The notes below the pieces were generated by a model that did not search any database, was not told where the DNA came from, and was given only the letters and a program-made list of their open reading frames with translations. From positions 871,001 through 935,000 of the forward strand of contig NZ_SGWE01000004.1 of the NCBI RefSeq assembly GCF_013337115.1: a stretch of DNA of 64,000 nt, in the 5' to 3' direction. Of this stretch, positions 30,093 through 43,353 are shown in pieces. Both the position numbers and the translations under genes were made by a program. The number at the start of each line of letters is the position of its first letter. The stretch's first letter is position 1. The stretch is from Deinococcus sp. JMULE3 (GTDB lineage: Bacteria > Deinococcota > Deinococci > Deinococcales > Deinococcaceae).

Positions 30093-30509
30093 TCAGGCGA
30101 GCAGTTCGCCGTCCTGGAAGAACAGCGCCAGTTCACGGGCGGCGCTCTCGGTGCTGTCGCTGCCGTGCGTGACGTTCTCACCGGTGGTGGTGGCGAAGTC
30201 GGCGCGGATGCTGCCGGGCGCGGCGTTGGCGGGGTTGGTGGCACCCATCATGGCGCGCCAGCCGGCGATGGCGTTCTCGCCTTCCAGGGCGATCGCGACG
30301 ACGGGGCCGCCCGTGATGAAGTCCACCAGTTCACCGAAGAAGGGGCGCTCCTTGTGCTCGCCATAGTGCGCTTCGGCGGTCTCGCGGGCGATGACCATCT
30401 GCTTCAGGCCGACGACACGGTAGCCCTTGCGCTGGATGCGGGCGAGGATCTCGGGGGTCAGGCCGCGGCGGACGCCGTCGGGTTTGATCATGGCAAAGGT
30501 GCGTTCCAT
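30093..30509 (-). CDS. ndk: nucleoside diphosphate kinase
   Basis: 138 residues, standard length. Transfers the gamma phosphate between nucleoside triphosphates and diphosphates through a phospho-His: [16 protein letters not shown] holds the catalytic His, [16 protein letters not shown] the N-terminal signature. Soluble, hexameric or tetrameric in bacteria. The ATG at 30509 is the family start. Single gene with its own terminator; minus-strand TATCCT ten bases before the ATG could be its minus-10. Confidence 0.97.
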   Translation of the reverse strand: MERTFAMIKPDGVRRGLTPEILARIQRKGYRVVGLKQMVIARETAEAHYGEHKERPFFGELVDFITGGPVVAIALEGENAIAGWRAMMGATNPANAAPGSIRADFATTTGENVTHGSDSTESAARELALFFQDGELLA

Positions 30510-30666
30510 AGCGTTCCCGAGGATAGCAGTCCGGGGGGTGACCCGTGTCACGTGAACCCTGACCCGGCGCCGGGAACCCAGGCAGGCGCACGCGGCGCCC
30601 TGCGGGCGGGGTGCCCCCCCCGCCGTACAGGACGCACCCACCTGTCCAGACTTAGGTGAAACCCCG

Positions 30667-30672
30667 TACAAT
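30667..30672 (+). promoter_or_regulatory. minus-10 box TACAAT for the ABC permease operon
   Basis: TACAAT lies six bases before the GTG at 30679. The intervening AGGAAA could also act as a weak Shine-Dalgarno on a longer transcript. Confidence 0.55.
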
Positions 30673-30678
30673 AGGAAA

Positions 30679-33539
<2,861 letters not shown>

Positions 33540-33558
33540 GCGCACCCATACCGCACGC

Positions 33559-33588
33559 ACCGGGGGACAGCCGTAGGGCTCCCCCGGT
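33559..33588 (+). terminator. intrinsic terminator of the permease operon
   Basis: ACCGGGGGA (33559-33567) pairs perfectly with TCCCCCGGT (33580-33588), followed by TTCGTG. Confidence 0.7.
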
Positions 33589-33628
33589 TTCGTGTGGTCC
33601 GCGCCCGGCCACAGCGGGCGGAATGCGC

Positions 33629-33634
33629 TACTGT
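33629..33634 (+). promoter_or_regulatory. minus-10-like box TACTGT
   Basis: TACTGT lies ten bases before the GTG at 33645 of the RodZ-like gene; an alternative GTG at 33633 overlaps the box and is therefore less likely. Confidence 0.35.
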
Positions 33635-33644
33635 GAACAGTACC

Positions 33645-34646
33645 GTGACGAGTTTTGGAGCCGCCCTTCGACAGGCCCGTGAAGGCCTGGGTCTCAGCAC
33701 GCAGGACGCCGCCCTGCGCACCAAGATCCGCGGGGATTACCTGCGTGCCCTGGAGGACGGCAACCTGAGCGCCCTGCCGGAACGGACCTTCGCCCGGTCC
33801 TACCTGACCCGCTACGCGCGTGAACTGGGCCTGGACCCGCAGCCGCTGCTGAGCGACTTCGACCGCGTGATGCCCGCCCCGGCCGGTTCGTCCTACGTGA
33901 CCCCGGCCCTCCCGGCACGCCGCCCGAACCGCGCCCTGTGGGCGGCAGCGGGCGTGGCGGCCCTGCTCGCGGTGGGTGGCGCCGCCTTCATGTTCACGCG
34001 CAGCGCTCCGGCCCCGCAGGAGGCGGCCGCGCCGGTGGTCACGCCCGACCAGCCTGCTCCCCCGGCGGTCCGGACGGTCCGCCTGACCGTGAAGGTCACG
34101 CCCCCCGGCGCCCGTGTATACCTGGACAACCGTGACCTGGGCGCCGCGCCGATCGTGGCGTTCCCGGTGGACGCCCGGCAGCAGGCGGAACTGCGGGTGG
34201 AACTCGCGGGACGCCAGCCGCTGCGGCAGGCGATCGACGTGGGCCGCAACCGTGATCTGCGCGTCATCCTGAAGCCCACCGGGCAGACCAGCGTGCTGAG
34301 CGACGCGGCGCAACCGACCCCGACCTCTGCCTCTACGTCCTCTGCGGCGACACCGCAGCCGAGTGCGTCCCCCGCTGGCGGCACGCTGCCTGCCGGGACC
34401 TCCCCGGCGAAACCCCCGGCCAGTCAGGGCGTCACGGTGACGTACAGCGGCCCGTCATGGACGCGCGTCACGGACGCCGCGGGCCGCATCGTGTTCGAGG
34501 GCACGCCCGCAGCGGGCACCGTGAAGACCTTCGCGAAGGGCGTGACCATCCGCACCGGGAACGCCGCCGCCGTCCGTGTCAGCGTGAACGGCGGCCCCGG
34601 CACGCCCCTGGGGCAGTCCGGTCAGGTCGTCACCCGCACGTTCTGA
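33645..34646 (+). CDS. RodZ-like HTH membrane protein with PEGA domain
   Basis: 333 residues. A Cro/RodZ-type helix-turn-helix (about 1-70; FGAALRQAREGLGLSTQDAA and LRTKIRGDYLRALEDG) is followed by a linker, one membrane helix (about 95-118; ALWAAAGVAALLAVGGAAF), a PEGA domain (about 140-205; VKVTPPGARVYLDNRDLGAA), a Ser/Pro/Thr spacer and a DUF4115-like C-terminal domain (TVTYSGPSWTRVTDAAGRI). RodZ links MreB to cell elongation; here it may be a shape or envelope protein. Monocistronic by position. Confidence 0.82.
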   Translation: MTSFGAALRQAREGLGLSTQDAALRTKIRGDYLRALEDGNLSALPERTFARSYLTRYARELGLDPQPLLSDFDRVMPAPAGSSYVTPALPARRPNRALWAAAGVAALLAVGGAAFMFTRSAPAPQEAAAPVVTPDQPAPPAVRTVRLTVKVTPPGARVYLDNRDLGAAPIVAFPVDARQQAELRVELAGRQPLRQAIDVGRNRDLRVILKPTGQTSVLSDAAQPTPTSASTSSAATPQPSASPAGGTLPAGTSPAKPPASQGVTVTYSGPSWTRVTDAAGRIVFEGTPAAGTVKTFAKGVTIRTGNAAAVRVSVNGGPGTPLGQSGQVVTRTF

Positions 34647-34701
34647 TCCGGACTGCCCCCCACGTCCACTGCCCGCGCACGCCGGCAGCGGGTCGGCCCG
34701 C

Positions 34702-34707
34702 TACAGT
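34702..34707 (+). promoter_or_regulatory. minus-10 box TACAGT, leaderless promoter
   Basis: TACAGT lies six bases before the GTG at 34714. Confidence 0.5.
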
Positions 34708-34713
34708 GAGGGC

Positions 34714-35871
34714 GTGCCGCGACCTTCCCCCGTGCCCCGTCCGCAACCGTCCCCCGCTGACCTGAGCCGCCTGAACGCCTTCCAGTACGTGTGGCGCAGT
34801 CCGTGGGTGCGGACCCTGGTGTTCCTGCTGGCGCTGTACGTCGCGTGGCGGTTCGTCGGGCAGATCCGGACGGTCCTGATCGATTTCGCAGTGGCGTTCC
34901 TGATCGCATACCTCGCGAATCCGCTGCTGAACTGGCTGGAACGGGGTCGGGTGCGGCGCGGGCTGGGGGTGTTCTTCGTGGTCCTGATCTTCGCGGGCCT
35001 GATCGGCATGGCGGGCCTGCTTCTGGCGACCGTGTCGGGGCAGCTGATCACGCTGATCCAGAAACTCCCGGAGCAGATCGGGTCACTCGGGGACGTGCTG
35101 GACCGCGTGACGTCCTGGTTGTCGGCGCGGGGCGTGCCGGGCCTGACGAACTCCCGCGAGCAACTGATCACGGCGGCGCAGGACTACGTGCAGAACCTCG
35201 GGCAGAACATCGTCCCGATCCTGCAGAACGCCCTGTCGTCCACCGGCACGCTGCTCAGCAGTCTGGTGTCCATCGGCGGGGTGGTGGGGCAGGTGGTGTT
35301 GATCCTGCTGATGAGCATCTACCTGATGATCGACTACCGCCGCGTGAACGCCGCGATGCTGCACGTCTTCCCGCGTCCGTGGCAGCCGCGCGTGCAGGAG
35401 CTCAGTGATCTGGTCGGCACGGCGGTCGGCGGGTACGTGCGGGGGCAGCTGCTGATCGCATCGTTCATCGGGGTGTTCGTGTGGCTGGGCCTGACCATCG
35501 TCGGGATTCCCAGTGCCGCCGCGATCGGCTTCCTGGCGGGGGCGTTCAACATCGTGCCGTACCTGGGGCCGATCATCGGGGCGACCCCGGCGATCCTGCT
35601 GGCGCTGACCCTGCCGGGCGCCTGGTTGAAGATCGTGGCGGTCATCGTGGTGTTCGTCGCGGCCAACCAGATCGAGGGGAACTTCCTGAGCCCGTACATC
35701 CTGAGCCGCACGACGGACCTGCATCCGATCACGGTGCTGGTCGCCATCCTGATCGGCGCGTCCCTGCTGGGCTTCGTGGGGGCGCTGCTGGCTGTCCCGC
35801 TGGTGGCGCTGGGCAAACTGATGATGCAGCGGTACTACTACCCCAGTCGCGTGTACACCGACGGGCCCTGA
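34714..35871 (+). CDS. AI-2E family (PerM-like) transporter
   Basis: 385 residues. Eight membrane segments interrupted by a long soluble loop (about residues 105-180), with AVAFLIAYLANPLLNWLERG near the N-terminus and AFNIVPYLGPIIGATPAILL and GNFLSPYILSRTTDLHPITV near the C-terminus, the family signatures. Members export autoinducer-2 or act as Na+/H+ antiporters; substrate not assignable. GTG start with TACAGT six bases upstream. Confidence 0.88.
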   Translation: MPRPSPVPRPQPSPADLSRLNAFQYVWRSPWVRTLVFLLALYVAWRFVGQIRTVLIDFAVAFLIAYLANPLLNWLERGRVRRGLGVFFVVLIFAGLIGMAGLLLATVSGQLITLIQKLPEQIGSLGDVLDRVTSWLSARGVPGLTNSREQLITAAQDYVQNLGQNIVPILQNALSSTGTLLSSLVSIGGVVGQVVLILLMSIYLMIDYRRVNAAMLHVFPRPWQPRVQELSDLVGTAVGGYVRGQLLIASFIGVFVWLGLTIVGIPSAAAIGFLAGAFNIVPYLGPIIGATPAILLALTLPGAWLKIVAVIVVFVAANQIEGNFLSPYILSRTTDLHPITVLVAILIGASLLGFVGALLAVPLVALGKLMMQRYYYPSRVYTDGP

Positions 35872-35883
35872 CCGGCAGCCGCT

Positions 35884-35936
35884 GACGGCGCGCGGGAGAC
35901 GTGGGCAGCGCAGAGCCCCGTTCCCCGCGCGCCGTC
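35884..35936. terminator. long-loop inverted repeat after the AI-2E gene
   Basis: A perfect 13-bp repeat (GACGGCGCGCGGG at 35884-35896, complement at 35924-35936) flanks a 27-base loop between convergent genes. Probably a bidirectional terminator, but the loop is long. Confidence 0.4.
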
Positions 35937-36070
35937 GTCTCTGCTGGTTCCCCCATGGCCTGCCTTCTGGTTCGCCGTCCACCCACCGCACCACCGGGTT
36001 GCCCACTCCGCGCCTGGGTTCCGCGCACCCTGGGCACATCCACGCGGAGGGCACGGCGCTGGCATACCAC

Positions 36071-36090
36071 TCAACCGGAGTCCGTGTCAG
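36071..36090. repeat. solo end of the dispersed two-hairpin repeat
   Basis: TCAACCGGAGTCCGTGTCAG closely matches the right end of the element at 41481-41614 (TCAACCGGAGTCCGTAT). No convincing left end lies upstream. It covers the stop codon of the diguanylate cyclase gene at 36087. Confidence 0.5.
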
Positions 36091-37193
36091 GTCGCGGCCA
36101 GTTCTCCCGGCTCGAGGTCAGCCCGATGCACGCGGTTGCGGCCGGTGTTCTTCGCGTGGTACAGGGCCTCGTCGGCGGCGTCCAGCAGGGTGGGAATGTG
36201 GGCTGGCACGGCGCTGACGACCAGGCCGACACTGACGGTGACGTTCAGGCCGTGCAGCGGTTCGTTCGCGAGGCGGCGGCGCAGGCGCTCGCAGGTGTCG
36301 TGGGCGCTGCTGGCGTCGGGCACACGCAGGATCAGCAGGAATTCCTCACCGCCGTAGCGGCCCACCACGCTGCCCGGCTGGGCGTGCTGCTGGCCGCGCA
36401 GGTGCACGGCGAGGCGCCGCAGGACTTCATCCCCGGTGGCGTGGCCGTGCTGGTCGTTGATGCGTTTGAAGTGATCCACGTCGAGCAGGCCGACGGCCAG
36501 AAGGTTTCCACCCTGGTCGTGGGCGTGTTCTTCCAGGGTGTGCAGCAGGGCGCGGCGGTTGGGCAGGCCGGTCAGCACGTCGGTGTGGGCGTCCTGCAGG
36601 GCCTGCCGGGCGCGGCTGCTGATCAGGTGGTGGCGGCGCAGCACGACGGTCTGCGCGACAATCACGGTGGTCGCGGCCATCAGAAGTTGCAGCAGGGCGT
36701 TCATGAGCTGCGCCTGCCCGGCCGTCCAGGGTGGAGCGGGCCACCAGGTGATGGTGATCAGTGCGAGGGCGCCGCCCATGACGCTGTTCACGGTCAGGCT
36801 GACGCGTTCACTGACCACCCAGCTGGTGATGAGCAGGGCCACGATCACCCACGGGAGGGTGGCCGCCAGCTGACTGAGGCGGCCGTCCAGTTCAGGAGTG
36901 AACAGGACGGTGGCGACCCGCCAGAGGACGAAGCTGTTCAGCTGGATGACAATGGCGCCCTCCAGCCAGCGCAGGGGGACGGGCAGCCAGCTGAGGATGG
37001 TCAGCAGCAGGTAAGCCATGAGCATGACCGGCATGGACTGCAGGTCGAACGGTTCCAGGAAAGGTCGTTGCTGGTGCAGCCACAGCGGCAGAGCGAACGC
37101 GACGACACCGCCGGGCAGGATCATCCGGTGGTACTGGTGACGGCCCCACGAGCTGTGATCCAGCGTGTTCGCTGGGGTGGGTCGGTCGGTCAT
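36087..37193 (-). CDS. membrane diguanylate cyclase (GGDEF)
   Basis: 368 residues. About six membrane segments (residues 25-195), then a GGDEF domain with LAVGLLDVDHFKRINDQHGH and the active site GRYGGEEFLLIL (near residue 283). Makes cyclic di-GMP. N-terminal helices differ from those of the other membrane cyclase in this window, so the two sense different inputs. ATG at 37193. The 3' end carries the solo repeat end, so its last codons may derive from it. Confidence 0.85.
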   Translation of the reverse strand: MTDRPTPANTLDHSSWGRHQYHRMILPGGVVAFALPLWLHQQRPFLEPFDLQSMPVMLMAYLLLTILSWLPVPLRWLEGAIVIQLNSFVLWRVATVLFTPELDGRLSQLAATLPWVIVALLITSWVVSERVSLTVNSVMGGALALITITWWPAPPWTAGQAQLMNALLQLLMAATTVIVAQTVVLRRHHLISSRARQALQDAHTDVLTGLPNRRALLHTLEEHAHDQGGNLLAVGLLDVDHFKRINDQHGHATGDEVLRRLAVHLRGQQHAQPGSVVGRYGGEEFLLILRVPDASSAHDTCERLRRRLANEPLHGLNVTVSVGLVVSAVPAHIPTLLDAADEALYHAKNTGRNRVHRADLEPGELAAT

Positions 37194-37248
37194 GGGTCAT
37201 CTCAGCATGACCGGTCTGGCAACTTCCTGACATGCCCCCGAAATGGGT

Positions 37249-37282
37249 GTGCCCGCCCTCACCGGTGGGTGGGGGCGGGCAC
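37249..37282 (-). terminator. terminator of the alpha operon
   Basis: GTGCCCGCCC (37249-37258) pairs with GGGCGGGCAC (37273-37282) over 14 bases, 12 bases past the rplQ stop. Confidence 0.7.
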
Positions 37283-37294
37283 GGGGGTCTGGGG

Positions 37295-37645
37295 TCAGAC
37301 CAGTTCGATCAGGGCCATGGTGACGCCGTCACCGCGGCGGGTGCCGACGCGCAGGATGCGGGTGTAGCCACCGGGACGCTCGGCGTACTTGGGGGCCACT
37401 TCGTCCATGACTTTACGCAGCACGGCGTTGTCGTGGATGTCCTGGGCGACGAGGCGGCGGGCGTGCAGGTCGCCGCCCTTGGCGGTGGTGATCAGTTTCT
37501 CGACGAAGGGACGAAGCTCTTTGGCCTTCGTGAGGGTCGTCTGGATGCGACCCTCGCGCAGCAGGGCCGTCGCCTGGGCGCGGGCCAGGGCGGTGCGGGC
37601 GCTGCTGTTGCGGTTGAGCTTGCGACCGGCTTTACCGTGACGCAT
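37295..37645 (-). CDS. rplQ: 50S ribosomal protein L17
   Basis: 116 residues, typical length. [20 protein letters not shown] and [20 protein letters not shown] are L17 signatures. Sits near the peptide exit tunnel of the large subunit. Last gene of the infA-rplQ operon, 27 bases after rpoA, as in most bacteria, with a terminator after it. Confidence 0.97.
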   Translation of the reverse strand: MRHGKAGRKLNRNSSARTALARAQATALLREGRIQTTLTKAKELRPFVEKLITTAKGGDLHARRLVAQDIHDNAVLRKVMDEVAPKYAERPGGYTRILRVGTRRGDGVTMALIELV

Positions 37646-37672
37646 GGTGTATCTCCTTGGGGTTCAGTCGGC

Positions 37673-38684
<1,012 letters not shown>

Positions 38685-38688
38685 TGAT

Positions 38689-39309
<621 letters not shown>

Positions 39310-39450
39310 GTCTTACTCTCCTTGCGGCGCTTCCCCTGGGGGGAGGCCGGGTCTGCGGCCCTCTGTTGCCCGCCTCCGTTGCCTGTGGTGAGGCTTACGT
39401 CACCGTGTGGTGAGCGGTGGAGGCGGGGCAGGTGGGCGCGCGCGTGCGCG
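39310..39450 (-). promoter_or_regulatory. rpsK-rpsD spacer, possible S4 leader
   Basis: A 141-base spacer in an otherwise tight operon. Minus-strand CCGCCTCC and GGAGGCGG can pair across about 40 bases, and an AAGGAG Shine-Dalgarno stands before rpsD. No sequence match to a known leader was testable. Confidence 0.3.
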
Positions 39451-39846
<396 letters not shown>

Positions 39847-39849
39847 GGC

Positions 39850-40230
39850 TTACTTCCTCGTGGCCTTTTTCTTGCCGGCGACGGTCTTGCGGGGGCCCTT
39901 GCGGGTGCGCGCGTTCGTCTTGGTGCGCTGGCCGCGCACGGGCAGACCGCGGCGGTGACGCAGGCCGCGGTAGGCGCCGATGTCCATCAGGCGCTTGATG
40001 TTCTGGCCGACTTCGCTGCGGAGGTCACCTTCGACCTTGTAGGTCTTCTCGATGGCTTCACGCAGGGTGCTCTGCTCGCCTTCGCTGAGGTTCTTGACGC
40101 GGGTGTCCGGGCTGATGCCGGTGTTCGCCAGGATCTCTTTGGAGCGGGTCAGGCCGATGCCGTAGATGTAGGTGAGCGCGATTTCAACGCGCTTTTCGCG
40201 GGGCAGGTCAACGCCAGCAATACGCGCCAT
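39850..40230 (-). CDS. rpsM: 30S ribosomal protein S13
   Basis: 126 residues. [39 protein letters not shown] and [20 protein letters not shown] are diagnostic. Sits in the 30S head and contacts the P-site tRNA and L5. ATG at 40230, two bases after the rpmJ stop; longer in-frame sequence runs through rpmJ and is rejected. Confidence 0.98.
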   Translation of the reverse strand: MARIAGVDLPREKRVEIALTYIYGIGLTRSKEILANTGISPDTRVKNLSEGEQSTLREAIEKTYKVEGDLRSEVGQNIKRLMDIGAYRGLRHRRGLPVRGQRTKTNARTRKGPRKTVAGKKKATRK

Positions 40231-40232
40231 GA

Positions 40233-40346
40233 TTAACCCTGCCTCTGCTTGTGCTTGACGTTGGAGCAAATGACCAGCACGCGCCCGTGGCGGCGGATCA
40301 CTTTGCAGTTGTCGCACATCTTCTTGACACTGCTACGAACTTTCAT
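40233..40346 (-). CDS. rpmJ: 50S ribosomal protein L36
   Basis: 37 residues: [20 protein letters not shown], then [17 protein letters not shown]. The zinc-binding set is Cys-x2-Cys (residues 11 and 14), Cys 27 and His 32, so this is the zinc-containing C+ form. Located between infA and rpsM as in other bacteria. ATG start, TAA stop. Confidence 0.95.
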   Translation of the reverse strand: MKVRSSVKKMCDNCKVIRRHGRVLVICSNVKHKQRQG

Positions 40347-40456
40347 GCTTCCTCCTCGCGCCGCCGCGCCGCGCCCCATCATGGGAGCTGACTGGCAGCG
40401 CTCGACCCCCCTCCCACTCGTGGGTGGGGAATCTATGGGTACTTCGGCCGGGGGCC

Positions 40457-40714
<258 letters not shown>

Positions 40715-40830
40715 GCAACCTCCAGGCCTGATACAAGCCAAACGTAAAGTTATCATGACCCCTCGCGAAACGGCAAGACCGGGCGGCGCCTCCACCGGGA
40801 TCAGGGCAGGCGCCCCCGAATAGCGTTCGT

Positions 40831-41370
40831 CTATTCGGGACGCAGGTCGTCCAGCACCTCCTGCCAGAAGGTCAGGCAGGCCTGCTCGTACAGTTCCCCC
40901 ATGCGCAGGGTGCGCGTGAACGGGGGCCGGTCGGGCCAGGGGCAGGGATCGGCGCGCAGCATGGCGTGGTAGGTGTCCAGCCGCTCGCGGTGCTGGCGCA
41001 GCTGCCCGGTCGCCAGTTCGCTCAGGGCAGCGCGGTCCCCGGCAGGCGTGAAGAACAGGCGCAGCAGGCCCGGATCGCGCAGTTCGGGCATTCCGGCGGG
41101 ACTGCGGCGCCACCCCTCCAGCGCGGCGCGGCCCGCGTCGGTGATCGCGTACAGGCGGCGGCGGCGGCCCGCGTCCTCCTGGGTCTCGGTCAGCAGGCCC
41201 AGCGTGACGAGGCGCTGCGGTTCGGCGTACAGCTGCGACCGGGGGAAGGTCCAGAAGAAGCCCACCGAGTCGTCCGCCCAGCGTTTCAGGTCGTAGGCGG
41301 TGGCGGGGCCTGCGTGGTTCAGGAAGCCCAGCACGATGAACGCGGAGGGGCCCAGGGTTGCGTCCGGCAT
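40831..41370 (-). CDS. PadR-family transcriptional regulator
   Basis: 179 residues. PadR winged helix ([55 protein letters not shown]) followed by the C-terminal helical dimerisation region (about 105-175). Divergent from the DUF4188 gene. The inverted repeat GTCC-AGAAT-GGAC (41398-41410) and the neighbouring TCCAGA copies in the shared promoter are its probable operator. ATG with TACGCT six bases upstream. Confidence 0.88.
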   Translation of the reverse strand: MPDATLGPSAFIVLGFLNHAGPATAYDLKRWADDSVGFFWTFPRSQLYAEPQRLVTLGLLTETQEDAGRRRRLYAITDAGRAALEGWRRSPAGMPELRDPGLLRLFFTPAGDRAALSELATGQLRQHRERLDTYHAMLRADPCPWPDRPPFTRTLRMGELYEQACLTFWQEVLDDLRPE

Positions 41371-41376
41371 GGCCGG

Positions 41377-41382
41377 AGCGTA
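41377..41382 (-). promoter_or_regulatory. minus-10 box TACGCT for padR
   Basis: Minus-strand TACGCT lies six bases before the padR ATG at 41370, a leaderless layout. Confidence 0.5.
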
Positions 41383-41397
41383 CCATCAGTCCAGACC

Positions 41398-41410
41398 GTC
41401 CAGAATGGAC
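41398..41410. promoter_or_regulatory. candidate PadR operator
   Basis: GTCC-AGAAT-GGAC inverted repeat in the padR/DUF4188 divergent promoter, with a second TCCAGA copy seven bases to its left. Confidence 0.4.
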
Positions 41411-41438
41411 CATTTGACTTCGATGATCAGGAGGCCTC

Positions 41439-42080
41439 ATGACCCGCAGCGCGACCCCGCAGCTCCCCGCCAGCCGCCTGATACGGATTCCGTTTGTTTC
41501 GTTGACAGATCGGAAGACCACCGATCTGTCAACTCCACGCCCGGAACCCGCTTCTCTCCCGCTCGCTCCGCTCGGGTTGAAAGATTTTGCAAACCTTTCA
41601 ACCGGAGTCCGTATGACCGCCGAACTCGACGGTCCCTTCGCCGTGTTCCTGATCGGCGCCCGCGTGAACCAGCCCTGGAACGTCCCCGCGTGGCTCCCGG
41701 TATTCCGCGCCATGCCCCGCATGCTGCGCGAACTGCAGGCGCAGCCCGACCTGGGCCTGCTCGGCGGCCAGACCCACGGCGGCACCCTGATCCAGTACTG
41801 GCGCAGCGCCGAGCACCTCCACGCCTACGCGCACGCCCGCGACCACGCCCACCTCCCCGCGTGGCGGGCCTTCAACCAGGCCGCGCAGCGCCACCCGGGC
41901 GCGGTCGGCATCTGGCACGAGACGTACCTGCTCCAGCCCGGAGGCTACGAGACCATGTACGTGGACATGCCCCCCACCGGCCTGGGCCGCGCCGGTACCC
42001 TCCTCCCCGCCACCGGCCGGCGCCAGAGCGCCCAGGGCCGACTGGGCAGCCTGCCGACCGGTGTGGGCACGGGCACCTGA
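41439..42080 (+). CDS. DUF4188 protein with in-frame repeat insertion
   Basis: 213 residues. The DUF4188 domain (about 60-205) has [60 protein letters not shown] and [13 protein letters not shown]. Family members normally reach this core about 15 residues after the start. Here residues 15-58 come from the structured repeat at 41481-41614, which stays in frame. The ATG at 41439 has a strong AGGAGG; an ATG at 41613, at the repeat's right end, could give a repeat-free protein but has no Shine-Dalgarno. Under PadR control by position. Function unknown. Confidence 0.82.
   Translation: MTRSATPQLPASRLIRIPFVSLTDRKTTDLSTPRPEPASLPLAPLGLKDFANLSTGVRMTAELDGPFAVFLIGARVNQPWNVPAWLPVFRAMPRMLRELQAQPDLGLLGGQTHGGTLIQYWRSAEHLHAYAHARDHAHLPAWRAFNQAAQRHPGAVGIWHETYLLQPGGYETMYVDMPPTGLGRAGTLLPATGRRQSAQGRLGSLPTGVGTGT
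41481..41614. repeat. two-hairpin dispersed repeat, copy 1 (inside a coding region)
   Basis: Outer arms ATACGGATTCCGTTTG (41481-41496) and the near-complement at 41599-41614 match at 14 of 16 positions. Hairpin 1 is a perfect 13-bp stem (GTTGACAGATCGG, 41501-41513 with 41521-41533). Hairpin 2 is GGTTGAAAG (41575-41583 with 41595-41603). Just before hairpin 2 stands CTCGCTCCGCTCG (41562-41574). 134 bases in all. Confidence 0.85.
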
Positions 42081-42117
42081 GCGCCACTCCGCCTGGGCGG
42101 CGTGTCACGCTGACGGC

Positions 42118-43353
42118 ATGCACCCACCCGCCGCGCTGACCGGCGCCCTGACCCTGATCGCCCGGGCCCCTGACCTCTGGCCCGGGTTCGCGCCGCAGCG
42201 CACGCCACTGCTGACCTTCGACGGCACGCACAGCTGGCTGCACCACGCGGGTCCGGGCGAGGACGGCTGGACCCGCGTGGACGGCGCGTGGGTATGGCCG
42301 GACCGTCACCCGGCGCTGACCGCGCACACGGCCGTCACCCTGCCGGGCGGGCTGGACGCGGCGGGCGTGCTGTTGCCCGACCTGCCCCTCCCCGGCGACC
42401 CCGCTCAGGCGGCGCGGACGCTGGCCGCCACGCTGATCCACGAAGCCTTCCACGTGTACCAGGGCGCCACACCGTCCCCCGCGTGGCCCGCCCCCGAACT
42501 GACGGCCCTGACCTACCCGGCAGGCGCGGAGGTCCGCCACGCCCGCGCCGAGGAGACCCACTGGCTGCGACTGGCCCTGCACGCGCGGGACGGGGACTGG
42601 CTGACCCCGGCGAGGCACGCCCTGCACTGGCGCACGGAGCGGCACGCCCGCATGGACGCGGAGCACCAGTCGTTCGAGACCCGCATGGAGACCACCGAGG
42701 GCCTCGCCCAGTACGTCGAGACGCGCTTCCTGGGGGAACACCCCAACCTCGACCCGGACGCGGCCCCCCAGCAGACCCCGCGCTTCTGGAGTTACCGCAG
42801 CGGCGCGGCGCTGGCGCACCTGCTTGACCGGACCGGCACGCCCTGGACCGCCGGGGTCCTCGCCGGGCGCCCCCTGGCCGACCTGCTGACCGACCTGCTG
42901 ACCGGACAGGTCGGGTCTCCCCTGCCCGCTCCACCGCACCCACAGCTGCAGCGGGCCGCGCAGGCCGCCGCCGACGCGCACGACGCGGACCTGCGCGCCC
43001 GACTGGAAGCCTTCCACGCGCAGCCCGGCCCCACCCTGCACCTGAGCAGCGCCGCTGGCCTGCGACTGGGCGGCTTCGACCCCATGAACCTGCACCCCGT
43101 GGAACCGGGCACCTTCCTACACGCCCGGCACGTTCAGGTGCGCGGCCCCGGCGCCCAGCTGCTCACGGTGGGGCACCCCGCCCTGACGCGCGGCCCGGAC
43201 CTGTTCCGCGTGCAGGAGATCACGCTGCGCGCCCTGCCCACTCCACACCATGAAGCCGGGCGCTGGCGGGTCCACACGCCCACCCTGACCCTCGACCTGC
43301 CCGCGGACGCCGTGCAGGTCACGCCGGACGGCTGGTCAGTCCGCCTACCCTGA
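42118..43353 (+). CDS. putative zinc metallopeptidase-like protein
   Basis: 411 residues. LAATLIHEAFHVYQG holds an HExxH motif (near residue 110), and RMETTEGLAQYVETRFLG about 80 residues later could supply the third ligand (Glu), the arrangement of gluzincin peptidases. No signal peptide, so cytosolic. The rest matches no family I know; similar proteins are annotated as hypothetical. ATG at 42118. The 3' end overlaps the convergent GGDEF-EAL gene by nine bases. Confidence 0.65.
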   Translation: MHPPAALTGALTLIARAPDLWPGFAPQRTPLLTFDGTHSWLHHAGPGEDGWTRVDGAWVWPDRHPALTAHTAVTLPGGLDAAGVLLPDLPLPGDPAQAARTLAATLIHEAFHVYQGATPSPAWPAPELTALTYPAGAEVRHARAEETHWLRLALHARDGDWLTPARHALHWRTERHARMDAEHQSFETRMETTEGLAQYVETRFLGEHPNLDPDAAPQQTPRFWSYRSGAALAHLLDRTGTPWTAGVLAGRPLADLLTDLLTGQVGSPLPAPPHPQLQRAAQAAADAHDADLRARLEAFHAQPGPTLHLSSAAGLRLGGFDPMNLHPVEPGTFLHARHVQVRGPGAQLLTVGHPALTRGPDLFRVQEITLRALPTPHHEAGRWRVHTPTLTLDLPADAVQVTPDGWSVRLP

